Part shown: positions 25,653 through 33,800 of the stretch, piece by piece
Layout: the number at the start of each line of letters is the position of its first letter
Numbering within the stretch: position 1 is the first letter of the stretch
Source of the DNA: Bradyrhizobium sacchari
Lineage (GTDB): Bacteria; Pseudomonadota; Alphaproteobacteria; Rhizobiales; Xanthobacteraceae
Direction of reading: 5' to 3'
DNA: 60,471 nucleotides
Assembly (NCBI RefSeq): GCF_002068095.1
Contig: NZ_LWIG01000001.1
Coordinates: 122,065 to 182,535 of the forward strand
The notes under the pieces: model-generated
The model's input: the letters and a program-made list of their open reading frames with translations, nothing else
Told to the model about the DNA's origin: nothing
Database searches by the model: none
Program-made: the position numbers and the translations under genes

Positions 25653-27212
25653 GTGCAGTTTCTATTCCGGGATCATCTTCTCGATACCGACCGGCGCGAG
25701 CTGAGCCGCGAGCAGGTTCCCATTTCCGTGGAACCGCAGGTTTTCGACCTCGTCGTCCATCTCATGGAGAACCGCGACCGGGTGGTCAGCAAGGACGAGC
25801 TGATCGACAAGATCTGGCACGGGCGCAGCGTCTCCGAATCCACCCTGACCAGCCGGATCAACGCGGCCCGCAAGGCGATCGGCGACAATGGCGCGAACCA
25901 GGCGCTGATCCGTACCATCGCGCGCAAGGGATTTCGCTTCGTCGGTGACGTGGAGACCAAGCTCGGCGCGGTCGCGCCGGAGATCGGCCGTTTCGTCCAG
26001 GCACCGCAGGCTATGCTCGCGCTGCCCGACCGCCCCGCGATCGCCGTGCTGCCCTTCACCAACATGAGCGGCGACCGCGAGCAGGATTATTTCTCGGACG
26101 GCATCAGTGAGGACATCATCACCGCGCTGTCGAAGCTGCGCTGGTTCTTCGTCATCGCGCGCAATTCCTCGTTCGTCTACAAGGGCCGTGCCGTGCACAT
26201 CCACGAGGTCGCGCGCGAGCTCGGCGTGCGCTACGTGGTCGAAGGCAGCGTGCGACGGAGCGGCGACCGCCTGCGCGTCTCGGCCCAGCTCAACGACGTC
26301 TCGACCGGGAGCCATCTCTGGGCCGAGCGCTACGACCGCGAGCTCGCCGACATCTTCGCCGTGCAGGACGAGATCACCGAGGCGATCGTCGCCGCGATCG
26401 AGCCGCAGCTCTATGCCGCCGAAAGCTTTCGCGCCCAGCAGAAGCCCCCTGGCAGCCTCGACGCCTGGGGCCTCCTGATGCGGGGGCTGTCGCATTACTG
26501 GCGCATCACCCGCGAGGACAATGCGACGGCGCAAGGGCTGCTCGAGAAGGCGGTTGCGATCGAACCGGCCTATGGCAAGGCGCTGGGCCTGCTCGCGACC
26601 AGCCACATCTTCGGCGCGCATATGGGCTGGGCCGACATGGCCGCGACCGTGCCGGTCGCCGAACGCGCCGCGCTCGCCGCGGTGGAAGCTGATCGCGAGG
26701 ACGCCTTTGCCCATCTCGGCCTCGCCTATACGTATCTGTTCCGCCGCCGCTTCGACGATGCACTGGCAGAGTTCGAGCTGGCCTTGAGGCTCAATCCGAA
26801 CTGCGCGATGGCGCACGCCTTCCACGGCGTGACGCTGTGCTACGCGGGACGATGGCAGGACGGCGATGCCGCTGCGCGGCGCGCGCTGCGGCTGAGCCCG
26901 CGCGATCCGCTCGCAGCGATCTATTGCGGCGTTGCCGCCTATGCCCAATTCATCGGCCGCAACTACGAACAGTCGATGCAGATGGCACGAGAATCGATGC
27001 GGCAGCGCGCCGATTTCGTCGGCGCCCATCGCGTACTGACCGCCGCCGCCGGCATGTCGGGAGATCCCGAGCTCGCGGCGGCCGCGCTGGAAGGCCTGCG
27101 CCGCACCCAGCCTGGGATTTCGCTCGCCTGGATCACGCGCGAATTGCCGATGCTACGGGAAGAGGATCGCAAGCATTACCTGGAAGGGCTGCGGCGCGCG
27201 GGGATGAGGTAG
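25653..27212 (+). CDS. Winged-helix / TolB-like / TPR regulator, paralogue 1
   Basis: A 519-residue protein starting at GTG. Residues 1-100 form an OmpR/CadC-type winged helix (VEPQVFDLVVHLMENRDRVV, then SRINAARKAIGDNG and RKGFRFVGDV). Residues 126-250 match the TolB-N-like domain seen in CadC/adenylate-cyclase-linked proteins (AIAVLPFTNMSGDREQDYFS, GVRYVVEGSVRR). Residues about 270-510 are TPR repeats (YGKALGLLATS, DALAEFELALRLNPN). There is no membrane segment between the DNA-binding and sensor parts, unlike CadC, so it is cytosolic. It is a close paralogue of the gene at 28828 (same architecture, same GTG start). It is likely a transcription factor for adjacent genes; the ligand is unknown. 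Confidence 0.85.
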   Translation: MQFLFRDHLLDTDRRELSREQVPISVEPQVFDLVVHLMENRDRVVSKDELIDKIWHGRSVSESTLTSRINAARKAIGDNGANQALIRTIARKGFRFVGDVETKLGAVAPEIGRFVQAPQAMLALPDRPAIAVLPFTNMSGDREQDYFSDGISEDIITALSKLRWFFVIARNSSFVYKGRAVHIHEVARELGVRYVVEGSVRRSGDRLRVSAQLNDVSTGSHLWAERYDRELADIFAVQDEITEAIVAAIEPQLYAAESFRAQQKPPGSLDAWGLLMRGLSHYWRITREDNATAQGLLEKAVAIEPAYGKALGLLATSHIFGAHMGWADMAATVPVAERAALAAVEADREDAFAHLGLAYTYLFRRRFDDALAEFELALRLNPNCAMAHAFHGVTLCYAGRWQDGDAAARRALRLSPRDPLAAIYCGVAAYAQFIGRNYEQSMQMARESMRQRADFVGAHRVLTAAAGMSGDPELAAAALEGLRRTQPGISLAWITRELPMLREEDRKHYLEGLRRAGMR

Positions 27213-27221
27213 GTCGCCACA

Positions 27222-27390
27222 CTGACGGTGCACCCTCTCTCCTTGCGGGAGAGGGAGGATTCGATGCGAAGCATCGAACCCGGGTTGGGGGGTGTGCATC
27301 CTCACGAGCAATCCGACGAGCGGACGGAACCGCTCATCCGCCTTGACTTCGGCAAGGCACCTTCTTCCACAAGAAGGGGAGAAGGGAAGA
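27222..27390. repeat. Intergenic palindromic repeat cluster
   Basis: The gap between convergent genes contains CCCTCTC...GGAGAGGG near 27233-27254, GATTCGATGCGAAGCATCGAA at 27258-27278 (a second hairpin) and a CTTCTTCCACAAGAAGG stem near 27361. Its first hairpin matches those at 6582 and 33606. It is non-coding in appearance and possibly a transcription stop. Confidence 0.55.
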
Positions 27391-27395
27391 AGAAG

Positions 27396-27818
27396 CTACT
27401 CCTGCATCATCTCGCCGCTGCCGCCGAACTCGGCTGGGAAGTCCTTCAGCTTGGGCAGGCCGTCGCGCATCGGCAGCACGGTCTCGGCGTAGTTGACGTG
27501 GACGCCGGGCGTGAAGGCGAGCGTGGGAAGGGTCGCGGTGAAGACGTCGATGAGGCCGAGCGGCGGGTGATTGGTCATGAGATGGCCGCCACACTTCCTG
27601 CAATATTTGCGCTGGCTGAGCGGCGTCTTGGCGAAGGTCTCGACATGCTGGGCACCCTCGGTAATGCGCACGGCTTCGGGCTTCCACAGGCTGAAGGCGT
27701 TCACCGGTCCGCCGGACCAGGACCGGCAGGAGCGGCAATGGCAATAGCCCATCGCCTCCGGCGCGCCTGTGACCTCGACGGTGACAGCGCCGCAGAAGCA
27801 GTTTCCGACATGTTTCAT
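27396..27818 (-). CDS. GFA-family protein (glutathione-dependent formaldehyde-activating enzyme-like)
   Basis: A 140-residue zinc protein. The family's cysteines are complete: GNCFCGAVTVEV, GYCHCRSCRSWSG and KYCRKCGGHL, which bind two zinc ions in Gfa. It ends with LKDFPAEFGG, a common GFA terminus. Founding members were proposed to speed glutathione-formaldehyde adduct formation, though most relatives have unproven roles. The start at 27818 has GGAGACGA upstream. It is the second of two minus-strand genes behind an MddA methyltransferase, in a thiol/C1-flavoured neighbourhood bracketed by two related regulators. Confidence 0.88.
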   Translation of the reverse strand: MKHVGNCFCGAVTVEVTGAPEAMGYCHCRSCRSWSGGPVNAFSLWKPEAVRITEGAQHVETFAKTPLSQRKYCRKCGGHLMTNHPPLGLIDVFTATLPTLAFTPGVHVNYAETVLPMRDGLPKLKDFPAEFGGSGEMMQE

Positions 27819-27905
27819 TTGGTCGTCTCCATGATGAAGGATCGATATCGCGTGTCGGCGCACCATGCGTCCTCCTTTCGGTGGACGCATGGCGCGAGGC
27901 GGAGA

Positions 27906-28694
27906 TTATACTGATCTGCGCCAGGGAATAAGCATCGATACCCGTTGTTTGTACTGCCGGTACTCGTCACCGAAGAGATCGATGAGGTCGCGCTCCTCCA
28001 GCGCGATGCCGACGAAGATGTAGAGCGTGGTCACGGCCGCAAACAGCAGATGGCCCGCAGTCATGATCGGCGCCGCCCAGAACGCGATGATGAAGCCGAG
28101 ATAGATCGGATGACGGACGAATTTGTAGAGCAGCGGCGTCTTGAAGCGCTGCGGCACGGCTTCCCTGCCGACGAGATGATCGGTCACCTGAGACAGGCCG
28201 AACAACTCGAAATGGTTGATGATGAAGGTCGACGTGAACACCAGCACCCAGCCTACGAAGGACAAGGTGACCAGCATCACGGCAAGATCGGGATTCTCGA
28301 CCTCCCATATGACGGCAGGCAGCGGACGCCACTGCCAGAACAGGAGGAGCAATGACAGACTCGCGAACAGCACGTAGGTCGAACGCTCGACCGGCTTGGG
28401 GACGAACTGCGTCCACCACGCCTTGAATTGCCGGCGCGCCATCACGCTGTGTTGAACCGCGAACAGCGACATCAGCAGCAGATTGATGATGACCGCGCGA
28501 GCGACGGGCGCTTCGGCTCCGGTGTCGATGGTCTTCGGCACCATCACCCCCATGACGAAGCCGATGGCGTAGAGAACGGTGACGAAAAAGACGAGATATG
28601 CCGCAATTCCGTACAGAAAGGCGATGAACCTGAAAATGCGAGAGCCCGCAACCTCCGGGCCGATGGAATGAACCTGGTGATCAAGTTGGGTCAT
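27906..28694 (-). CDS. mddA: Methanethiol S-methyltransferase MddA-like membrane enzyme
   Basis: A 262-residue integral membrane protein with five or six spans. HSVMARRQFKAWWTQFVPKP, ERSTYVLFASLSLLLLFWQW, NHFELFGLSQV, YKFVRHPIYLGF and EERDLIDLFGDEY are the blocks seen in MddA, the isoprenylcysteine-methyltransferase-like enzyme that makes dimethylsulfide from methanethiol using S-adenosylmethionine. MddA has been shown to work in Bradyrhizobium. The close relatives NnrU and ICMT share only part of these motifs. The start at 28694 is preceded by CGGAGCG. It is divergent from the regulator at 28828, with a 133-base shared control region, and 87 bases ahead of the GFA gene. Confidence 0.82.
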   Translation of the reverse strand: MTQLDHQVHSIGPEVAGSRIFRFIAFLYGIAAYLVFFVTVLYAIGFVMGVMVPKTIDTGAEAPVARAVIINLLLMSLFAVQHSVMARRQFKAWWTQFVPKPVERSTYVLFASLSLLLLFWQWRPLPAVIWEVENPDLAVMLVTLSFVGWVLVFTSTFIINHFELFGLSQVTDHLVGREAVPQRFKTPLLYKFVRHPIYLGFIIAFWAAPIMTAGHLLFAAVTTLYIFVGIALEERDLIDLFGDEYRQYKQRVSMLIPWRRSV

Positions 28695-28827
28695 AGAACG
28701 CTCCGTTGTGCCGAGGCATCGGCACTGTTTGGTCTTCGCACCATGCCGGATCGAACGTCCCCTGACTTTTGCAGAGGGTTGATTTTCGCCTGAGACGACT
28801 TTGATTTTTGCTTGAGACGACAAAAAC

Positions 28828-30378
28828 GTGCGATTCTGCTTTGAAAACAACGTGCTGGACGGCGACCTGCGGGAGCTCACCTGCGGCGGGACGGCCGTGC
28901 CTTTGCAGCCGCAGGTGTTCGATCTCCTGCTTTACCTCGTTGCCGAACGCGCCCGTGTGGTCAGCAAGGATGACCTGATCAGCGAGATCTGGAGTGACCG
29001 CGCCGTCTCGGATTCCGCCCTGAACAGCCGGATCAACGCGGCCCGCAAGGCGCTCGGCGATGACGGCGCGACCCAGAGGCTGATCAAGACCATCCCGCGC
29101 AAGGGCTTTCGCTTCGTCGGCGACGTCCGGGAAGAGGTAGCAGCCGCGCCGGCGCCCGCTGAACCCGTCACGGCGCGACTACGCACCGTGACGGACCGCC
29201 CGGCGATCGCGGTGCTCGCCTTCGAGAACATGAGCGGCGATCCCGCGCAGGACTATTTCGGCGACGGAATTAGCGAGGATATTCTCACCGCGTTGTCCAA
29301 GCAGCGCTGGTTCATGGTAATCGCCCGCAACTCGTCCTTCACCTACAAGGGTCGCGCGGTCCACATCAGGCAGATCGCCGAGGAGCTCGGCGTCCGCTAC
29401 ATCGTCGAAGGCAGCGTGCGCAAGGCGGACAACCGGGTGCGCATCACCGCGCAGCTCAACGACGCCACCACGGGCAGCCATCTCTGGGCCGAGCGTTATG
29501 ACCGCGAGCTCGTCGACGTCTTCACCGTGCAGGACGAGATCACCAACGCGATCGCCGCGGCGATCGAGCCGCAGATCCACGCGGCGGAGAATTTTCGCAG
29601 CCATCGCAAGCCGCCCGCGAGCCTGGACGCCTGGGACCTCTTGATGCGCGCGCTGTCGCATTACTGGCGCGTGACCCGCCAGGACCATGAGGCCGCGAAG
29701 TCGCTGCTCGGGCGCGCGATCGCAATCGATCCGAACTACGGGCAGGCCCTGTCGGTGCTGGCCGTCAACGACATGTTCGGCGTGCATCTCGGCTGGGCTG
29801 AGCTCGCCGCGGTTGCCCCGGCCGCAGAAGCCGCCGCGCTCAAAGCAGTGCGCTGCGACCACGAGGATGCCTGGGCGCATGCCGCGCTCGGCAGCGTCTA
29901 CTTCTCGACACGCAGGCTCGCGGACGCATTATCCGAGTTCGAGCAGGCCCTCGCGCTCAACCCGAACTTCTCGCTGGCGCAAGGCTATCACGCGCTGGCG
30001 CTGTCCTATGCCGGGCGGTCTGAGGAGGCGTTTGCGGCGGCGCAGAACGCAATCCGGCTCTCACCGCGCGATCCGTCGCTGGCGATCTATCACGGTATCG
30101 CCGGGTATGCGCGCTTCACCGAGCGGCAATATGACGAAGCCATCGCGCTCGCGCGCGAAGCGATCCGCCATCGCGGCGACCTCACCGGCGCTTACCGCGT
30201 TCTCGCCGTTTCGGCCGGCATGACCGGCGACAGCGCGCTTGCGGAGATGGCTCTAGGCGAGCTCCGCCGCACGCAGCCGGGCATCTCGCTGCAGTGGATC
30301 GCGACGCAGCTGCCGTGGGCCAGCAAAGCCGATCGCGAGCACTATCTGGAGGGATTCCGGCGGGCGGGATTGCGGTGA
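28828..30378 (+). CDS. Winged-helix / TolB-like / TPR regulator, paralogue 2
   Basis: A 516-residue GTG-start protein whose order of domains equals the gene at 25653. The winged helix covers residues 1-100 (VSKDDLISEIWSDRAVSDSA, GFRFVGDV). The TolB-like domain lies at about 127-250 (AIAVLAFENMSGDPAQDYF, YIVEGSVRKADN). TPRs run to the end (ADALSEFEQALALNPNFSLA, DREHYLEGFRRAGLR). The two proteins match over long stretches, so they arose by duplication. No transmembrane segment. It is divergent from mddA, which it may control by binding the 28695-28827 gap (inference). Confidence 0.85.
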   Translation: MRFCFENNVLDGDLRELTCGGTAVPLQPQVFDLLLYLVAERARVVSKDDLISEIWSDRAVSDSALNSRINAARKALGDDGATQRLIKTIPRKGFRFVGDVREEVAAAPAPAEPVTARLRTVTDRPAIAVLAFENMSGDPAQDYFGDGISEDILTALSKQRWFMVIARNSSFTYKGRAVHIRQIAEELGVRYIVEGSVRKADNRVRITAQLNDATTGSHLWAERYDRELVDVFTVQDEITNAIAAAIEPQIHAAENFRSHRKPPASLDAWDLLMRALSHYWRVTRQDHEAAKSLLGRAIAIDPNYGQALSVLAVNDMFGVHLGWAELAAVAPAAEAAALKAVRCDHEDAWAHAALGSVYFSTRRLADALSEFEQALALNPNFSLAQGYHALALSYAGRSEEAFAAAQNAIRLSPRDPSLAIYHGIAGYARFTERQYDEAIALAREAIRHRGDLTGAYRVLAVSAGMTGDSALAEMALGELRRTQPGISLQWIATQLPWASKADREHYLEGFRRAGLR

Positions 30379-30427
30379 GGCGAAAAGCTGCTCTTTCCCT
30401 CCCCCGGAGGGTAAGAGCAAAACGGCG

Positions 30428-30907
30428 CTACACGCTCTTCCGGCGCAGATGGACGATGACGTCGAGCCGCGCGATCTCGTGGCCGGGAAGGGCCTCCGGC
30501 ATCTTGGTCAAAGCCAGGCCGTCGGCGACGTCGACCAGCACATCCTCGCCTTCGAGATAGAAGTGCGGATGCACGGACGTGTCGGTATCGAAGAATGACT
30601 TGATGCCGTCGGCGGCGATCCGGCGCAACAGGCCGGCTTCCGTGAACTGGTTCAGGGTGTTGTAGACGGTCGCGAGCGACAGATGGGCGTTCGCGGCCAT
30701 CGCCTCTTCATAAAGGCTCTCTGCGGTGACGTGACGGTGACTGCGCAGAAACAGCAGCTGGCCGAGTGCCAGGCGCTGACGGGTCGGCCGCAGGCCGGCA
30801 TCGACAAGCAATTGCAGACAGTGCTGCATGCCCTCATCGACCTCCGGTCCGACGATGTCAGATCCGCTGTCGTCGCCCGCTGGGATTTTCGTGGCGTGCA
30901 TGTCCAT
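30428..30907 (-). CDS. irr: Irr-type Fur-family regulator (paralogue without the CP heme motif)
   Basis: A 159-residue Fur-superfamily DNA-binding protein. AGLRPTRQRLALGQLLFLRS, HVTAESLYEEAM and LATVYNTLNQFTEAGLLRRI are the winged-helix blocks characteristic of rhizobial Irr. In the second domain, HPHFYLEGEDVLVD (His113, His115) aligns with the HHH region used for heme or metal. The N-terminal heme regulatory motif (GCPWHD) known from the founding Bradyrhizobium Irr is missing: GMQHCLQLL is at the equivalent place. Irr proteins control heme synthesis and iron uptake. The start at 30907 gives a short tail; ATG at 30901 is an alternative. A perfect FixK box is centred 92 bases upstream. It may be a second copy with altered heme response (inference). 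Confidence 0.8.
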   Translation of the reverse strand: MDMHATKIPAGDDSGSDIVGPEVDEGMQHCLQLLVDAGLRPTRQRLALGQLLFLRSHRHVTAESLYEEAMAANAHLSLATVYNTLNQFTEAGLLRRIAADGIKSFFDTDTSVHPHFYLEGEDVLVDVADGLALTKMPEALPGHEIARLDVIVHLRRKSV

Positions 30908-30992
30908 CGATCGTCTCACGTCTGCAAGAACCAGGACGCGCAACACGACATCCCGCCAGTTGCGATTGGATCGCAGAAGCGGCTGCTTGACT

Positions 30993-31006
30993 TTGATCCG
31001 GATCAA
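30993..31006. promoter_or_regulatory. Perfect FixK/FNR-type box between the Irr paralogue and a divergent gene
   Basis: TTGATCCGGATCAA is a full 14-base palindrome with TTGAT and ATCAA half-sites, the classical FNR/FixK consensus. It is centred about 92 bases from each flanking start codon (30907 minus, 31092 plus). A centre at -41.5 would place start sites near 31041 or 30958, leaving leaders of about 50 bases. It suggests microaerobic activation of one or both genes. Confidence 0.75.
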
Positions 31007-31091
31007 ATTTGGCGACGACCCGTCCTCTGACTTATCGCAAGGCGGTCCGGTTTAGTCCCGGCGAGAATGGTTCGGCATCGATGAGGCTCAC

Positions 31092-31403
31092 ATGTCCAGG
31101 CCGGTTCCCGACAAGGCAGAGGTCGCGCTCGAATATCCCGACAAGTTCTATGTCGGCACCTTCGAGCATTCTTCCCGTTTCGAGGCGCGGCTCGACGGCA
31201 GCGGCGTTGCGCTCGTGCTGCAGCATCCGGGCGCGGCTGACGAACGCAAATCGGTCCATCTGCACATCAATTTCGGTCTGCTCGCCGGCATCCTGCGGGA
31301 GCTCGCCGGCACCGTGGCCGCCATGCCCAAGGACGACATCGCGCACCGCGAACAGCTCGCAGACGCGCTCGACGAATTGCGGCGGGCGCTGCGGACGCCC
31401 TGA
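31092..31403 (+). CDS. Small hypothetical protein under a FixK box
   Basis: A 103-residue soluble protein I do not recognise. It reads as two beta strands (DKFYVGTFEHSSRFEARLDG, VALVLQHPG) followed by two helices (FGLLAGILRELAGTVAAM, HREQLADALDELRRALR). It has no Cys, no signal peptide and no membrane segment. A GAGG element precedes the ATG at 31092. The FixK box at 30993-31006 is 92 bases upstream of the start, so expression under low oxygen is a fair guess. The size resembles small accessory or binding proteins; nothing further can be said. Confidence 0.6.
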   Translation: MSRPVPDKAEVALEYPDKFYVGTFEHSSRFEARLDGSGVALVLQHPGAADERKSVHLHINFGLLAGILRELAGTVAAMPKDDIAHREQLADALDELRRALRTP

Positions 31404-31406
31404 AGG

Positions 31407-31830
31407 CTACTTCGCTTTCGCCTGCATCGGTGCCGGCACCGCCGCCCACTCCTTTTCGGCGCGCGGGCCGTTGAGATCGCCAGTCAGGCCGACGAGCTGG
31501 CCGGGCAGCACGTCGAGAGTCTGCTGCGGGGTCTGGGACCCGACGCGGCTGCGGCGCTCACCATTGCCGGCCCGAGGCATTGTTCGCAAAGAAGCGCCTG
31601 ACACATTTGGCCGCAGGCGCGGTTTTGGGCAGCGCCATCCGGCGGGGATTCTCGATTATGGCCGCAACCAGGGCCAGGGCGGCGCAATTCGGCGAGGTCG
31701 CAGCTTCCCTGATGGTCGCGAGCTGCGTCGCCAGATTGGGATTGGCCGAGGTCGCGATCACCTTCGCCATGTCGCGGGTCGAGAACTCCCCGAAATGCCC
31801 ATCTGCCGGGAGCGCGTGGCATTGCCCATG
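31407..31830 (-). pseudogene. Probable decayed small gene in two frames
   Basis: Two adjacent minus-strand reading frames look like parts of one protein. The upstream part (31558-31770) reads MAKVIATSANPNLATQLATI, then CAALALVAAIIENPRRMALP. The downstream part (31407 to about 31570) reads QTPQQTLDVLPGQLVGLTGD and ends AAVPAPMQAKAK. They are offset by one base around 31560, so a single frameshift would join them. I do not recognise the family. The alternative is a short intact gene plus unrelated codons. A sequencing error is also possible. Confidence 0.3.
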
Positions 31831-32043
31831 GGGACTTGTCTTCGTGACACGCCATGGATCAAGTGAAAACAGGACGCGCTGTACATTTTTTGTGCGAACC
31901 CTGTCGAGACTTTCATCTTGCGGCGCCGAATGAGACTATGTGAGCCTCGATGGTGGATGGGGACTGGGATGGGCCGGCCGTCGCTTTGCGCGCGAGAACG
32001 TCGCGAAGCGTTCACGGCTGGCCGCGCTTGAGAAAGATAAGAT

Positions 32044-33594
32044 ATGCCAAAACGAGTGTTGCTTGGTCTCCTCCTCGCTTGCGGCCTCACGGCCCCGGCG
32101 CTGGCGCAAGAGCCGAAAACGGGGGGCGTGATCAATGCCGTGATCCAGCCCGAGCCGCCCGGCCTCATGCTGGCGCAGGTCCAGAACGGCCCGGTCCAGA
32201 TGGTCTCGGGCAACATCTTCGAGGGCCTGCTGCGCTACAGCCCGAAGCTCGAGCCGCTGCCGGAGCTTGCCGAAAGCTGGAGCGTCAGCGAGGACGCCAA
32301 GACCTACACCTTCAAGCTCAAGAAGGGCGTGACCTGGCATGACGGCAAGCCCTTCACCGCCGCCGACGTCCTATTCTCGATGGAGATGCTGAAGCAGACG
32401 CATGCGCGTGCCCGCACCAACCTGGCGCAGGTCGACAAGATCGAGACGCCGGACGACTATACGGTGGTGTTCACGCTGAAACAGCCGTTCGGCCCGTTTC
32501 TCGGCATCTTCGAGGTCGGCTCGATGCCGATGGTGCCGAAGCATCTCTATGAAGGCACCGACTGGAAGACCAACCCCTACAACAACGCCCCTGTCGGCAC
32601 CGGCCCGTTCATGTTCAAGGAGTGGCAGAAGGGCTCGTTCATCCGCCTGGTCAAGAACCCAAACTACCACGAAAAGGGCAAGCCCTATCTCGACGAGATC
32701 TACTGGCAGATCATCCCCGACGCGGCCGCGCGCTCGGTGGCGTATGAGACCGGCAAGGTCGACGTGCTGCCCGGCGGCTCGGTCGAGAATTTCGACGTGC
32801 CGCGGCTGTCCAAGCTGAAGGACACCTGCGTCACCGGCGCCGGCTGGGAGTTCTTCTCGCCGCTCGCCTGGCTGTGGCTGAACAACCGCCAGGGTCCGCT
32901 CGCAGATAAGCGGGTGCGGCAGGCGATCATGTACGCGATCGACCGCGATTTCGCCAAGGACGTGATCTGGAACGGGCTCGGCAAGGTGGCGACCGGCCCT
33001 TCGTCCTCGGCCATCAAATACTACACCGACGACGTGAAGAAATATCCGTACGATCCGGCCAAGGCCAAGGCCTTGCTGAAGGAAGCCGGCTACAAGGGCG
33101 AGAAGATCCGCCTGCTGCCGCTCGCCTATGGCGAGACCTGGCAGCGCTGGGGCGAAGCGGTGAAGCAGAACCTGCAGGACGTCGGCATGACCATCGAAAC
33201 GATCGCCACCGACGTTGCTGGCGGCAACCAGAAAATCGCCGACTGGGACTACGACATCGCCTTCACCTATCTCTACCAGTATGGCGATCCCGCGCTCGGC
33301 GTCGGCCGCAACTATATCTCCAGCAACATCGCCAAGGGACAGGTCTTCAACAACGTCGAGGGCTACTCCAATCCGGAGATCGACAAGCTGTTCGCCGACG
33401 GCGCGACCGCGACCCCGGATTCCAAGCGCAAGGAGATCTACGACAAGGCGCAGAAGATCCTGGTCGAGGACGTGCCGGTGGCCTGGATGCTGGAGCTGCA
33501 ATTCCCGACCATCACGCGCTGCAAGGTCAAGAACCTGATCACCACGGGGATCGGGGTCAATGACGGCTTCAAGGACGCATGGCTCGACAAGTGA
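32044..33594 (+). CDS. Peptide/oligopeptide-type ABC transporter substrate-binding protein
   Basis: A 516-residue protein of the SBP_bac_5 (DppA/OppA/NikA) family with a signal peptide (MPKRVLLGLLLACGLTAPAL to AQE). Family blocks include GNIFEGLLRYSPKLEPLPEL, VTWHDGKPFTAADVLFSMEM, GTGPFMFKEW, DKRVRQAIMYAIDR and YDPAKAKALLKEAGY. It binds a peptide or another small cation-bearing ligand in the periplasm and hands it to the permeases encoded downstream. A 206-base palindromic spacer separates it from the first permease gene. The ligand is not inferable. Confidence 0.92.
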   Translation: MPKRVLLGLLLACGLTAPALAQEPKTGGVINAVIQPEPPGLMLAQVQNGPVQMVSGNIFEGLLRYSPKLEPLPELAESWSVSEDAKTYTFKLKKGVTWHDGKPFTAADVLFSMEMLKQTHARARTNLAQVDKIETPDDYTVVFTLKQPFGPFLGIFEVGSMPMVPKHLYEGTDWKTNPYNNAPVGTGPFMFKEWQKGSFIRLVKNPNYHEKGKPYLDEIYWQIIPDAAARSVAYETGKVDVLPGGSVENFDVPRLSKLKDTCVTGAGWEFFSPLAWLWLNNRQGPLADKRVRQAIMYAIDRDFAKDVIWNGLGKVATGPSSSAIKYYTDDVKKYPYDPAKAKALLKEAGYKGEKIRLLPLAYGETWQRWGEAVKQNLQDVGMTIETIATDVAGGNQKIADWDYDIAFTYLYQYGDPALGVGRNYISSNIAKGQVFNNVEGYSNPEIDKLFADGATATPDSKRKEIYDKAQKILVEDVPVAWMLELQFPTITRCKVKNLITTGIGVNDGFKDAWLDK

Positions 33595-33608
33595 GCCCTT
33601 CCTTCTTC

Positions 33609-33755
33609 AGCTCTCCCGGCCTGCGGGGAGAGGTCGAATGTGCGCATAGCGCACATTCGGGTGAGGGGGAGTCTCCGCGATTCCAACTGCTGATACGCTC
33701 GCGGAGAGTCCCCCTCACCCCAACCCTCTCCCCGCAAGCGGGGCGAGGGAGTCAC
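33609..33755. repeat. Composite palindromic repeat inside the peptide ABC operon
   Basis: The spacer contains three nested structures. A CTCTCCC...GGGGAGAG hairpin begins it. A perfect palindrome with 10-base arms GAATGTGCGC and GCGCACATTC lies at 33636-33658. A long imperfect inverted repeat has 22-base arms at 33659-33680 and 33699-33720 (one mismatch), followed by another CCCTCTCCCC...GGGGCGAGGG stem. In RNA this would make a strong structure that could stabilise the upstream binding-protein transcript or lower permease expression. Confidence 0.65.
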
Positions 33756-33800
33756 TCCGTCTTCGTGGCTCCAGGTCACATCACCAATATGACTCACTAG

